Source: an uncultured Roseiflexaceae bacterium | GTDB taxonomy: Bacteria; Chloroflexota; Chloroflexia; Chloroflexales; Roseiflexaceae | NCBI GenBank assembly: GCA_903889425.1 | Contig: CAISXI010000032.1 | Location: forward strand, 1 to 32,023 | DNA length: 32,023 nucleotides | Direction of reading: 5' to 3' | In this document: piece by piece, positions 1 to 8,639 of the stretch | How the letters are laid out: each line of letters starts with the position of its first letter | Numbering within the stretch: position 1 is the stretch's first letter | Notes under the pieces: model-generated | What the model saw: the letters and a program-made list of their open reading frames with translations, nothing else | What the model was told of the DNA's origin: nothing | Database searches by the model: none | Program-made: the position numbers and the translations under genes

Positions 1-507
1 CATCAGCAAAGTGGCATTCCTACCCGCGCTGAGGTGGTGATGGACGTCGAACGACGCCTGCTGGAGCGCTACGCCGACGTCCATCTGTGCGAGAAACCGG
101 CCGAATTGATGGAACGGGGCGGGGCCTATTATTCAACCGCCGCTGCCGCCTTGATTTGCTCGCTCCATCTCAGCGATGGTGCCACGCATGTGGTCAATGT
201 GCGCAACCAGCAATCGCTACCCGATTTGCCGAGCGATGTGGTGGTCGAAGTGCCCTGTCGCGTCGATCGCACCGGCGCCACCCCCCTCAGTCACGACCCA
301 CTTGCACCGGTGATGCATGGGCTAGCGGCACATGTCAAATCATACGAACTCTTGACCATCGAGGCGGCTGTAACCGGTAGCCACGAACGGGCCATGAGTG
401 CCTTGCTGGCCAACCCGCTCGGACCAGGCGCCGCCACGGTAGAGCAGGTATGGCACGATGTCCTGGCCACCAATCACCAGTGGTTGCCCCAATTTGCGGC
501 GTACTAA
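1..507 (+). CDS. C-terminal part of a family 4 glycoside hydrolase (6-phospho-beta-glucosidase type), cut by the window edge
   Basis: The reading frame is open from the first base and ends at TAA 505-507, so only about 168 C-terminal residues are present. They match the end of GH4 enzymes, which hydrolyse phosphorylated or free glycosides by an NAD- and metal-dependent oxidation-elimination mechanism in the cytoplasm. Visible family features are GGAYYSTAAAALICSL, the VVNVRNQ segment, the VVEVPCRV strand and the helix around KSYELLTIEAAVTGS. The NAD-binding N-terminus lies outside the window, so substrate preference cannot be judged; 6-phospho-beta-glucosidase is the closest subgroup by recall, and alpha-galactosidase or alpha-glucosidase members of the same family are alternatives. 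The next gene follows after 23 bases and could be cotranscribed. Confidence 0.85.
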   Translation, partial: HQQSGIPTRAEVVMDVERRLLERYADVHLCEKPAELMERGGAYYSTAAAALICSLHLSDGATHVVNVRNQQSLPDLPSDVVVEVPCRVDRTGATPLSHDPLAPVMHGLAAHVKSYELLTIEAAVTGSHERAMSALLANPLGPGAATVEQVWHDVLATNHQWLPQFAAY

Positions 508-530
508 GTTTTTATCAAAAGGCTCCTGCA

Positions 531-1289
531 ATGACAACATATGACTGGTTTGTGGGAAGTGCCAGCAAACGCCTAGGACAACAGGGATGGGTGCATGCGA
601 TTGGATTCCGGAGCGAGCAAGGTCTGTTGGCCTTGGTGAGCTGTGATTTGCCTGATATTGCAGGAATTGATGCAACTGCCATCACTGCCCACATTACCTT
701 GCACCCCATCGAGCCCGTCGAAGTAATATTGGTGGCCAACAGTAGTCAATCTGCTATTGATTACGCCACCCTCAATCCAGCTACTAAACACCACGCCATC
801 CATGCCATTGTCGACGCCATCATTGATGCCTTGACGTTTGGCTGCCCGGCCACATTGCGGGTGACGCCCCACGTCCTGCAGTGGCGTAAATTCGACGAAC
901 AACCAATCGCCACCCTGACGCTCCATCCGCGCCAACAGATTATTGATACCGCACTCCACCAGCAACTTACCCACGATTGTGGCGACCCCGTGTTAATGGT
1001 CCACCACGCCTGGGACAATGATGCATGGGACAGTTCCACCATCGCAGCCCAACTCACCACCTGCAGTGCCACGCCGGTCACATCCGTTGATTGGTACCAC
1101 CACGACGATTGTTGGCTACTCCGCATCAATCACACCACGCTTGGGGTTATCCCAGGCACCGTTGCCACAGATCCCCATTGGCCGCACCACTTGATTGCGA
1201 CACGACCACACGTCACCCTCACTGCGGCCCAGACGGAAACAGCACGGTTTTTTTTGCATGAGGCCAATCACGATGTCAACCACGATTGA
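531..1289 (+). CDS. Unrecognised 252-residue His-rich protein
   Basis: I do not recognise this protein. The ATG at 531 is chosen because AAAAGG lies about 8 bases upstream; the frame stays open further 5' but that would run into the GH4 gene. The product looks soluble, with no signal peptide or membrane segment. It is rich in His and Asp, especially after residue 130 (for example WYHHDDCW and the tail HEANHDVNHD), which could suggest metal binding but proves nothing. The N-terminal half looks like alternating strands and helices. It sits between a sugar hydrolase and the tag glycosylase and overlaps the tag start by 17 bases, so it is probably translated as part of that operon. Confidence 0.6.
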   Translation: MTTYDWFVGSASKRLGQQGWVHAIGFRSEQGLLALVSCDLPDIAGIDATAITAHITLHPIEPVEVILVANSSQSAIDYATLNPATKHHAIHAIVDAIIDALTFGCPATLRVTPHVLQWRKFDEQPIATLTLHPRQQIIDTALHQQLTHDCGDPVLMVHHAWDNDAWDSSTIAAQLTTCSATPVTSVDWYHHDDCWLLRINHTTLGVIPGTVATDPHWPHHLIATRPHVTLTAAQTETARFFLHEANHDVNHD

Positions 1290-1845
1290 ACGTTGTCCAT
1301 GGTGTGGCAGTGACCCGCTCTATTGTGATTATCACGACAGCGAATGGGGCGTGCCATTGCATACCACCAATGGCTGGTATGAACGCATCGTGCTCGAAAC
1401 AATGCAGGCCGGCTTGAGCTGGATTACCGTGTTGCGCAAACGCGACCATTACCGCGCCGTCTGCCACCAGTTTGACCCCCACATCGTGGCCAGCTATGGC
1501 GAAGACGACATCACCCGCCTAATGGCCGACCCCGGTATCATCCGTAATCGCGCCAAAATCAGCGCCATGATCCACAACGCCCAGATGTTTTTGACGTTGC
1601 AGGCCAAAACCAGCGCCGTTGATGACTACTTCTGGCGCTACGTCGATGGCCGCCCGTTGCAAGCGCACCGCCAACACCACGCCGAAATTCCAGCGATTAC
1701 CCCCATTGCCACCCAAATGGCCCAAGATTTACGCCAGCGGGGCTTCAAATTCATCGGACCCACCATGTGCTATGCCTTGATGCAAGCCACCGGGCTAGTC
1801 AACGATCACCTGGTCAGCTGTCATCGCCATGCGGCGTTGCGCTGA
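1273..1845 (+). CDS. tag: DNA-3-methyladenine glycosylase I
   Basis: This 190-residue enzyme excises 3-methyladenine from alkylated DNA, the first step of base excision repair. The N-terminus RCPWCGSDPLYCDYHDSEWG and the segment QAGLSWITVLRKR are hallmark Tag sequences, and the Glu of the VLETMQAGLSW segment matches the active-site Glu of E. coli Tag. The structural zinc site looks intact: C8 and H21 at the N-terminus, plus His and Cys in NDHLVSC near the end. Length matches the family (187 in E. coli). ATG 1273 is preferred; ATG 1258 in frame would add five residues. Either start overlaps the upstream gene, and the stop is 2 bases before the XPB helicase start, so the two are almost certainly cotranscribed and translationally coupled. 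Confidence 0.95.
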   Translation: MSTTIERCPWCGSDPLYCDYHDSEWGVPLHTTNGWYERIVLETMQAGLSWITVLRKRDHYRAVCHQFDPHIVASYGEDDITRLMADPGIIRNRAKISAMIHNAQMFLTLQAKTSAVDDYFWRYVDGRPLQAHRQHHAEIPAITPIATQMAQDLRQRGFKFIGPTMCYALMQATGLVNDHLVSCHRHAALR

Positions 1846-1847
1846 CG

Positions 1848-3449
1848 ATGACGAGCGCCGCCCTACAAATCCTCGCGGATGGCAAGCTCATCGTCGATAG
1901 CCAGCACCCCCAGGCCATCGCCACGCTCCAATCAATCCAGTCGTTTAGTCTGGTCGAAGCCTATGTGGGGCGCTATGTACGCTGTCGTCTGCACCGTACC
2001 GCCCTGTGGGGGGCAGCCGGGCGGGGTGTCAGCGCCGCCCAGATTATCGATACCTTGACGACTGCCAGTGGTACCGTGCTGGACGAACGCGTCCAGCACA
2101 CCATAGAAACGTTGCTGGGGCGCTGGGGGCAGGTCACGCTGACAGGCAGCACCACGGCGCTTTTTTTGCAAATCAACGAACCCACTCTGATATCACGGTT
2201 TCTGCACGACCCCGCCTTCGCCGAGTTTTTTGATACACCAACCGCGCATGGCTGGCACATCAATCCCTTGTTGCGGGGGGCGCTCAAACAAGCGTTCTGG
2301 CGCAAGGGGTGGCCGGTCGCTGATCACGCGACACTGCTTGACGGCACAGCCTTTACCTGCACGTGGCGCAATACCATCGCCCTACGCCCCTACCAACAGG
2401 CCGCCGTAGCCGCCTGTGTGGACCACAGCCATGGCGTGGTGGCGTTACCGCCCGGCAGTGGCAAAACCTATATCGGGGTGGCGGTACTAGCCCACATCCA
2501 ACGCGCCACCTTGATTATCACCACCAGCCGCGCAGCAGCCCAACAATGGCGCGACAGCGTACTGGCTGCCACCACCTGTGCCCCCCACGATGTGGCCATC
2601 TATCGCGGCACTGCGGCCACCCTCGCGCCAATTACGATTACGACCTATCAGCAATTAATTGCGCGGGCCAATATCGGTGCTGATGCCGATTGGGGGCTCA
2701 TCCTGTATGATGAAGTACATACATTACCGGCGCCGGTGTTTCGTAGTACGGCGATGCTCAATTCACGGCGCCGCTACGGACTGAGTGCCACCTTGATTCG
2801 CGAAGATGGCCGGATTGGTGATGTGTTTAGTTTGATTGGACCACTGCGCTATAGTGTGCCGTGGCGCCAACTCGAACACCAAGGCTTTATCGCCGCGGCC
2901 CGCTGTATCGAAGTCCGGGTGCACTTGACGGCAAGTGAACGCGCCCGCTACCTCGGGGCACTCAGTCGCCAACACGGCAGCCTCGCAGCCCAAGCCGCCG
3001 CCAAATATGCCGTGGTCCAGCGTATTCGCCAGCGCCATGCCGGTGAAAACATGTTGGTGATTGGGCATTATTTGGCGCAATTACACGCCTTGGCGGCCTT
3101 GACAGGCTGGCCACTCGTAACCGGTGCGAGTAGTAGCGACGAGCGTGCCCATTGGTTTAATGCCTTTCGCGCTGGGCAAATCGATTGTCTGATTTTGTCG
3201 CGGGTGGGGAATCAAGCCTTGGATTTGCCCAGTGCCAGTGTGCTGGTCCAGATTTCGGGGAGCTTTGGGTCACGCCAAGAAGAAGCGCAACGCTTGGGCC
3301 GGGTGTTGCGCCCCAAAGCGAGCAACACGGCGTTGTTTTATACGCTGGTGAGCGCCCAGACCCGCGAAGTGGACGATGCCTGGCAACGGCAACGTTTTCT
3401 GACGGCCCAAGGATATACGTATCAGGTAATCAACGAGGAAGAATTATGA
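1848..3449 (+). CDS. XPB/Ssl2-type superfamily 2 DNA helicase
   Basis: A 533-residue ATP-dependent 3'-5' DNA helicase/translocase of the XPB (ERCC3) family. The N-terminal about 170 residues resemble the helicase-associated domain that precedes the motor in bacterial and archaeal XPB. Motor motifs follow in order: Walker A PPGSGKT with K206, the DEVH box at 288-291 in a context very like eukaryotic XPB (DEVHTLPAPVFR), motif III GLSATL followed directly by the XPB-specific RED motif, and motif VI QRLGRVLRPK. ATG 1848 is 2 bases after the tag stop, and the end overlaps the next gene as ATGA. Bacterial XPB is known from scattered lineages; its role is presumed to be DNA repair, and coupling to tag fits that. 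UvrB or RecG are excluded by the RED motif and length. Confidence 0.92.
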   Translation: MTSAALQILADGKLIVDSQHPQAIATLQSIQSFSLVEAYVGRYVRCRLHRTALWGAAGRGVSAAQIIDTLTTASGTVLDERVQHTIETLLGRWGQVTLTGSTTALFLQINEPTLISRFLHDPAFAEFFDTPTAHGWHINPLLRGALKQAFWRKGWPVADHATLLDGTAFTCTWRNTIALRPYQQAAVAACVDHSHGVVALPPGSGKTYIGVAVLAHIQRATLIITTSRAAAQQWRDSVLAATTCAPHDVAIYRGTAATLAPITITTYQQLIARANIGADADWGLILYDEVHTLPAPVFRSTAMLNSRRRYGLSATLIREDGRIGDVFSLIGPLRYSVPWRQLEHQGFIAAARCIEVRVHLTASERARYLGALSRQHGSLAAQAAAKYAVVQRIRQRHAGENMLVIGHYLAQLHALAALTGWPLVTGASSSDERAHWFNAFRAGQIDCLILSRVGNQALDLPSASVLVQISGSFGSRQEEAQRLGRVLRPKASNTALFYTLVSAQTREVDDAWQRQRFLTAQGYTYQVINEEEL

Positions 3450-4129
3450 GCACACCCAGTACCTGGCAAACCATCCGTACCCTGCTCACCCCCCGGCGCA
3501 TCGTCATGCTCGCAATTGCGGGGGTGCTGTTTTTGGCGATGCTGTGGTGGATCCGCCAATTCATCGATCTCACGCCCCAAGGGTTACGCACGCTGATGGC
3601 ACCGTTTGGTTGGTGGGGCGGTGTGCTCCTCAGTGGCATCATTGCCTTAATTTTGGTAGTACCTATCGCACCCGCCACCATCGCCCAAGTAGGGGCCGGA
3701 TTGTTGTATGGGCCGTGGATTGGTTTTGGCATCACCATGCTGGGGGATGTCATCGGGAGTTTGCTTGGTTTTGCGATTGCCCGGCAATGGGGACGACGGA
3801 CGTTTCTGTATACGCGCTTGTCTGATACCGAAAAAGCCGCTTTTGACCGTTTGTGCCAACAAATCACGCCGCTACGACTCATCGTGCTACGGATTTTGCC
3901 GGGACCAGCCTACACCATGGTGTCACTCGCTGCCGGATGTAGCACATTGCCATGGTGGCGCTACCTGCTAGCGTCGTTGTTGGGGGTGGCACCCGGCTTG
4001 GCGTTGTTGACGTTGGCAGGGGATTTGAGCACCAGCCAGCCGTGGTTGGCGGGGGCGGTAGGGGTTGGTTTTGTGTTGTTAATGCTTTTGTTAAATAAAG
4101 TAGCACACAAATATAACAATTCCTTATAA
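3446..4129 (+). CDS. TVP38/TMEM64 (DedA/VTT superfamily) integral membrane protein
   Basis: A 227-residue inner-membrane protein of the SNARE-associated/VTT domain family, whose members are implicated in lipid scrambling or proton-coupled transport. A short basic cytoplasmic tail (LLTPRR) precedes a first membrane helix at about residues 20-38. The family core is visible: [19 protein letters not shown], then [15 protein letters not shown], then the re-entrant region [17 protein letters not shown]. Two more helices close the protein. The start ATG overlaps the XPB stop (ATGA), so translation is coupled, although a functional link to DNA repair is not obvious. A DedA flippase is the main alternative within the same superfamily. 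Confidence 0.88.
   Translation: MSTPSTWQTIRTLLTPRRIVMLAIAGVLFLAMLWWIRQFIDLTPQGLRTLMAPFGWWGGVLLSGIIALILVVPIAPATIAQVGAGLLYGPWIGFGITMLGDVIGSLLGFAIARQWGRRTFLYTRLSDTEKAAFDRLCQQITPLRLIVLRILPGPAYTMVSLAAGCSTLPWWRYLLASLLGVAPGLALLTLAGDLSTSQPWLAGAVGVGFVLLMLLLNKVAHKYNNSL
4088..4117 (+). promoter_or_regulatory. Possible promoter for galK
   Basis: TTGTTA at 4088-4093 and TATAAC at 4112-4117 are 18 bases apart, inside the 3' end of the preceding membrane gene. Transcription would start about 40-45 bases before galK. A second TATAAT at 4125-4130 has no clear -35 box. This is a weak motif-based call. Confidence 0.3.
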
Positions 4130-4166
4130 TAACCATTGCATACTGTATACATTAGGGGAGAATGAG

Positions 4167-5342
4167 ATGACGATGATCGATGCCGCCCAGATACATTCCT
4201 TGTTTCAGACACACTATGGGCAGGCGCCTAGCCTGATTGTCCGCGCCCCTGGTCGCGTCAACCTGATTGGCGAACACACCGATTACAACGACGGTTTCGT
4301 ATTACCTGCAGCTATCGATCGAGCCACGTTTATCGCAGCCGCCCCCCGCACCGACCGCCGGGTACGGGTACTCGCAGCTGATCTCAACGAAACAGACGAA
4401 TTTGCGATTGATCATATTGAGCGCAGTGGCATGCGGCCATGGAGTAACTACATCCGCGGCATGGTGCGGGCCTTGATTGGCGCCGGACATCTCATCAACG
4501 GCGCCGACATGGTAATCGCAAGTAGCGTACCACGGGGCGCCGGTTTGTCGTCTTCGGCGGCGCTCGAAGTAGCCACCGGCTACATGTTCCAACTCTTTCA
4601 TAACCTGAATATTTTGGGTGAAGAGCTCGCCCTGATGGCCCAAGCCACCGAAAACCAATTCGTGGGCGTCAATTGTGGCATCATGGATCAATTCATCGTA
4701 ACCCTCGGCAAAGCCAATCACGCCTTGTTGATTGATTGCCGTGACTTGAGCTACCAAGAAGTCCCCGTGCCCGCCAATGCGGCCATCGTCATCTGCGATA
4801 GCCACATCGAACGCACCTTGGCCGGCTCGGCCTACAACCAACGCCGTGCCGAATGTGAACAAGCAGTTGAGCTTCTCAAACCCTTCATCCCCGGCATCAA
4901 AGCCTTGCGCGACGTCAGTAGTGCCCAGTTGGCCAGCAACGGACATGTATTGTCGCCGGTGGTACTCCAACGGGCCCGCCACGTCGTCAGCGAAAACGAG
5001 CGCGTCATCGCCAGTGTGACAGCCTTGGCCGCCGACAATATCACGGAGTTTGGGCGTTTGATGAATGCCTCGCACGCCAGCTTGCGCGACGATTACGCCG
5101 TCAGCATCCCCGAAATGGACGCCCTCGTGGCGGCCGCCCAACGGGTCAACGGCTGTTATGGTTCACGCCTGACGGGGGCTGGGTTTGGCGGCTGTACCGT
5201 CAGTTTGGTTGATATCAATGCCGTCGAGCGCTTCCGTCACGAAGTAGCGGCGGCCTACTTGGCCAGCACTGGGCGCAGTGCCACGATTTATGTGACGCAT
5301 GCGAGTGACGGCGTCAGCCGCATCCGCCCTGATTCGGCCTAA
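4167..5342 (+). CDS. galK: Galactokinase
   Basis: This 391-residue GHMP kinase phosphorylates alpha-D-galactose to galactose-1-phosphate in the Leloir pathway, in the cytoplasm. The galactokinase signature [19 protein letters not shown] is at residues 29-47, the ATP-binding GHMP motif [18 protein letters not shown] near 113-130, the catalytic-Asp segment GIMDQF near 171-176, and the C-terminal GHMP motif [17 protein letters not shown] near 333-349. Length is normal. A strong AGGGGAG ribosome site precedes ATG 4167. No galT or galE is adjacent; instead the two-component genes begin 14 bases after the stop, an unusual partner for galK. Confidence 0.96.
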   Translation: MTMIDAAQIHSLFQTHYGQAPSLIVRAPGRVNLIGEHTDYNDGFVLPAAIDRATFIAAAPRTDRRVRVLAADLNETDEFAIDHIERSGMRPWSNYIRGMVRALIGAGHLINGADMVIASSVPRGAGLSSSAALEVATGYMFQLFHNLNILGEELALMAQATENQFVGVNCGIMDQFIVTLGKANHALLIDCRDLSYQEVPVPANAAIVICDSHIERTLAGSAYNQRRAECEQAVELLKPFIPGIKALRDVSSAQLASNGHVLSPVVLQRARHVVSENERVIASVTALAADNITEFGRLMNASHASLRDDYAVSIPEMDALVAAAQRVNGCYGSRLTGAGFGGCTVSLVDINAVERFRHEVAAAYLASTGRSATIYVTHASDGVSRIRPDSA

Positions 5343-5356
5343 GAAAAGAGGACACC

Positions 5357-6052
5357 ATGCCCACGATTTTGCTCGTAGAAGACGATGCCACGCTCGCAGA
5401 AACGCTTCGCTATAATCTCGAACGTGAAGGCTATACGGTCATTGGTGCAGGCGATGGTGTCACCGCCCTCGAGCTGGCACGGCAAGACAAACCCGACATT
5501 GTGGTGTTGGATGTAATGTTGCCGCGCCTCGACGGCTTTTCGGTCTGTCGCATGCTCCGCAAAGAAAGCGCCATCCCCATCATCATGCTCACCGCCCGCC
5601 AAGACGAAGTCGACCGGATTGCCGGCCTCGAACTCGGCGCCGACGATTACCTTACCAAACCCTTTAGTGTGGGCGAATTGCTGGCCCGTATCCGCGCCAT
5701 CTTGCGCCGGAGCGACCGGAGCAGTGGTGGTGGTACCGACCGTGATATTTTGCATGTCGGCATGATTAAGCTAGACGCCGGTTCACGCCGGATTTGGCGC
5801 AACGACGCCGAAATCCAACTCTCGCAAAAAGAATTCGATCTACTAGCCTGCTTGATGCGCAATCGCGGCTTAGCCTTGTCACGCGATGTCCTACTCGAGC
5901 GGGTCTGGGGGTTTGATTATGTGGGCGATGGGCGCACCGTCGACGTGCATATCCGCTGGCTGCGTGAAAAAGTCGAACTCGACCCCAGTGCCCCCGAATA
6001 CCTGCAAACGGTGCGGGGGATCGGCTATCGTTTTGATTTGCCTACTTCATAA
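5357..6052 (+). CDS. OmpR/PhoB-family response regulator
   Basis: A 231-residue two-domain transcription factor. The receiver domain (about 1-115) has the acidic pocket D9/D10, the phospho-acceptor D52 in VVLDVMLPRLDG, the switch Thr79 (MLTAR) and the conserved K101 (YLTKPFS). The C-terminal winged-helix effector domain (about 130-230) shows the PhoB-type recognition region SRDVLLERVWGFDYVGDGRTVDVHIRWLREK, here noted by its ends. GAGGA precedes the ATG. It lies 14 bases after galK and 21 bases before its sensor kinase, so all three probably form one transcript. PhoB, PhoP, MtrA or WalR-like roles cannot be separated without the target genes; no pst or phoU genes are present here. Confidence 0.95.
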   Translation: MPTILLVEDDATLAETLRYNLEREGYTVIGAGDGVTALELARQDKPDIVVLDVMLPRLDGFSVCRMLRKESAIPIIMLTARQDEVDRIAGLELGADDYLTKPFSVGELLARIRAILRRSDRSSGGGTDRDILHVGMIKLDAGSRRIWRNDAEIQLSQKEFDLLACLMRNRGLALSRDVLLERVWGFDYVGDGRTVDVHIRWLREKVELDPSAPEYLQTVRGIGYRFDLPTS

Positions 6053-6073
6053 AATAAATATGGGAGAGCAGTA

Positions 6074-7264
6074 ATGTTGTTTGATTTGCTCATCCCATGG
6101 GTGATTGCCGCTGCCGCCATTACATGGCTGGTGATTATGTGGCAAAACCGCCCACCTGAACCACCGGCACTGCCACCACCACCGGTGGTGGTAGACCGCC
6201 CCTATGCCCCCGCCGAAATCATCGTATCGGTCATCGACATCGGCATTTTGTTTGTCAATGGTGACGGGATTGTGTTGATGCACAATCCTGCAGCCAGCGA
6301 ATTGCTCAACCTACAACGCGACGGCGTCGGACGTACCTTGATTAGCCTGATTCGTGACCATCAATTCGATGAATTTGTGCGGGATGTGGCCGTGCGTTGT
6401 GAATCCGACGAAATGCTGTTGCCGATGCGCAATCCGGCTCGCACGCTGCGGGTCACCGCCCGCCCCCTCATTCAACCCAACAGCGACGTGATTGTGATTT
6501 TGTTGATCCGTGATATCACTCAGCTCAGTCAGCTCGAACGTTCCCGCCGCGACATGATTGCCAGTGTGTCACACGAATTACGCACGCCCCTGGCCGCCCT
6601 CAAATTATTGAGCGAGACGATTGCCAGTAATCCTCCACCCGAAATCGCCCAACGCATGGCGCGCCGGATTTCGGACGAAGTCGATGCCCTAACCCGCCTC
6701 GTCAACGACTTACATGATTTGTCGCAAATCGAAGCCGGCCGCATCGCCTTGCAAATGGCTCCCACCGATGTGATTCAAATCGTCGAACGGGCCATTGAAC
6801 GCATCCAGCCCCAAGCCGACAGTCATCATATCGAAGTGAATCACACCGTCCTCAGTGGTTTACCCATGATCCTCGCCGACGCCGGACGCATCGATCAGGT
6901 ACTGCTCAATTTGCTCCACAATGCCGTCAAATTCACCCCTGACGGTGGTTATATCACCATTGGCGCACAGTTGATTAACTTGCCCCACGATCATGACGCA
7001 CTCCTCGGCATCCCCGCCGACCATAATGGCGGCGAATGGGTGGCAATCACCGTCACTGATACCGGCGTCGGCATCCCCAGTGAACATGTGCCACGGGTAT
7101 TTGAACGCTTCTACAAAGTCGACCAAGCCCGCACCCGTGGCTCGGGTACCGGCCTGGGATTGGCCATTGCCCGCCATCTTGTCGAGGGACATAGCGGCAA
7201 AATCTGGGTTGTGAGCACCGTTGGGGTCGGTACGACGTTTATTTGTACCCTGCCGACTGCGTAA
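6074..7264 (+). CDS. PhoR-like sensor histidine kinase with one membrane helix and a PAS domain
   Basis: A 396-residue histidine kinase that pairs with the preceding regulator. Residues 3-23 form a single N-terminal membrane helix, with no periplasmic loop, followed by a proline-rich linker (about 27-45). A PAS-like domain (about 48-148) comes next, then the dimerisation/phospho-acceptor helix with H167 in SVSHELRTPLAALK. The catalytic ATPase domain has the N box LLNLLHNAVKFTPDGG, the G1 box VTDTGVGIP, the F region FERFYKVD and the G2 box GSGTGLGLAIARHL. The missing sensor loop means it probably reads a cytoplasmic or membrane signal, as PhoR does through PhoU. The ATG follows GGGAG. Confidence 0.95.
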   Translation: MLFDLLIPWVIAAAAITWLVIMWQNRPPEPPALPPPPVVVDRPYAPAEIIVSVIDIGILFVNGDGIVLMHNPAASELLNLQRDGVGRTLISLIRDHQFDEFVRDVAVRCESDEMLLPMRNPARTLRVTARPLIQPNSDVIVILLIRDITQLSQLERSRRDMIASVSHELRTPLAALKLLSETIASNPPPEIAQRMARRISDEVDALTRLVNDLHDLSQIEAGRIALQMAPTDVIQIVERAIERIQPQADSHHIEVNHTVLSGLPMILADAGRIDQVLLNLLHNAVKFTPDGGYITIGAQLINLPHDHDALLGIPADHNGGEWVAITVTDTGVGIPSEHVPRVFERFYKVDQARTRGSGTGLGLAIARHLVEGHSGKIWVVSTVGVGTTFICTLPTA

Positions 7265-7297
7265 CAACTCGGCCGCGCACCATAACATCTATCGTCT

Positions 7298-7316
7298 GTG
7301 CGCTATTTTAGCGCAC
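7298..7316 (+). terminator. Hairpin after the two-component operon
   Basis: A perfect 8-bp stem (GTGCGCTA/TAGCGCAC) with a TTT loop lies 33 bases after the kinase stop. It is not followed by a T-run, so it may be a weak terminator or a 3'-end stabilising hairpin. Confidence 0.4.
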
Positions 7317-7377
7317 GGGCAGATCAATGCAACGCCACACAACCGGCACGCAGCCGAGATTGGTGTAGGTCTTTATG

Positions 7378-7406
7378 TTGTAAAAAATCAATAATCAGCG
7401 TATTAT
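7378..7406 (+). promoter_or_regulatory. Probable promoter of the glycosyltransferase operon
   Basis: TTGTAA at 7378-7383 and TATTAT at 7401-7406 are separated by 17 bases, a standard sigma-70 layout. An AAAAGGA ribosome site at 7422-7428 precedes the ATG at 7440. Confidence 0.5.
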
Positions 7407-7439
7407 TTTGTTACTATCATCAAAAGGAATAAACCAACA

Positions 7440-8603
7440 ATGCAACATCAGCGCAACGTGCTTTTGTATATAATCGGCCACGAAGCTACTGCGGAAACCT
7501 ACGATTATTTATATAACCTCCTACCGGCAATCAGGCACCTTGCGTATCGCATCGTTATCGTCAATCAAACACCGACGTTTCCTCCAGAGCTTCATTCTAT
7601 TGCGACACAGCACAACGACATCGAAATCATTTCGTTAGATTTGCCAGAAAATGCCACATGGCTCTTGCGCATCCGTACAATGATGGCCTATTTACATGAA
7701 TTGCAACCGACAATCGTGCATTTATTAGCCAATACCGTCGCTAGTGATCGTGATTGCCAGATTGCGATGTGGTTAGCAAACGTATCATGTCGCGTCATGT
7801 CAATAGCAACTACCATACCCAATACACTGGCAAATACATCGTCTTTTTTTGCGAAGTTCATCAATCAACGAATCATCCAAACAATCCACACCATAATTGT
7901 TCCTACTACAACGGTCAAACAAGATATTCAATCAAATTACCAGCTCCCCTCAACTCGTATCGAAGTTATCCCGATTGGCATTGATACGGCGTATTATGCA
8001 TTACATCAAATTCATCGTCGTACCCGTGCAGACTATCAATTACCCGCACAAGGAAGCATAATTGCCGCTATTGGTTCATTTATCCCCAACAAAGGTCATC
8101 CATTCCTGATAAACGCAATGCGCAGTGTATGGCAACAATATCCCGACACACACCTCGTATTGGTCGGTTCTGGGTCAGAACTAAGCAATTTACACGCACT
8201 TGCGCGCAAAAGCAATCACCCAGACCATATTCATTTTTTATCGCCACTCGAAGATGAACGCTATTTATTGGCGTTGGTTGATCTCTATATACACCCGTCA
8301 ATTCAAGAAGGCATGTCGTTCCATTTATTGAATGCCATGGCACTTGAGCGACCTGTAATTGCGAGCGCAATTCCCAACATACAAGAAGTCATCGAAGCCA
8401 ACGCCAGTGGCTTGTTGGTACGTCCAAACGATGCCGATGCCTTGGCATCAGCAATTATACGGGCATTTAATGATCATGAATTACGCATCACCATGGGAAT
8501 GAACGCCCGGACACGGGTTAGTCAGCGCTTCCAGGCAACCCAATGGCACAAGCTCACGATAGATTGCTACCACCAACCATCAAAACCAGCATATCGGGTA
8601 TAG
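7440..8603 (+). CDS. GT4-family glycosyltransferase
   Basis: A 387-residue GT-B fold glycosyltransferase of the group 1 (GT4) type, transferring a sugar from a nucleotide donor, probably at the inner face of the membrane. The N-terminal acceptor half has the HLLANTVAS segment; the donor half begins near residue 200 with IAAIGSFIPNKGHPFLINA, continues with HLVLVGSGSE, and ends with the nucleotide-sugar region HPSIQEGMSFHLLNAMALERPVI, where the EGM-x5-MA pattern replaces the usual EGFG-x4-EAMA. That loss of the glycine may alter donor choice. The gene is visibly richer in A and T than its neighbours, hinting at separate origin. The two following glycosyltransferases lie on the same strand. Confidence 0.88.
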   Translation: MQHQRNVLLYIIGHEATAETYDYLYNLLPAIRHLAYRIVIVNQTPTFPPELHSIATQHNDIEIISLDLPENATWLLRIRTMMAYLHELQPTIVHLLANTVASDRDCQIAMWLANVSCRVMSIATTIPNTLANTSSFFAKFINQRIIQTIHTIIVPTTTVKQDIQSNYQLPSTRIEVIPIGIDTAYYALHQIHRRTRADYQLPAQGSIIAAIGSFIPNKGHPFLINAMRSVWQQYPDTHLVLVGSGSELSNLHALARKSNHPDHIHFLSPLEDERYLLALVDLYIHPSIQEGMSFHLLNAMALERPVIASAIPNIQEVIEANASGLLVRPNDADALASAIIRAFNDHELRITMGMNARTRVSQRFQATQWHKLTIDCYHQPSKPAYRV

Positions 8604-8639
8604 TGCATCTTAACAAAACACTATTTGAGTACATCGCCT

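Noticed and set aside
1848-3449. UvrB or RecG helicase
   Set aside because: The DEVH box in XPB context and the RED motif after SAT identify XPB; UvrB and RecG domains are absent.
4302-5141. 279-residue minus-strand open frame opposite galK
   Set aside because: Long only because of codon bias in galK on the other strand; galK has full family motifs.
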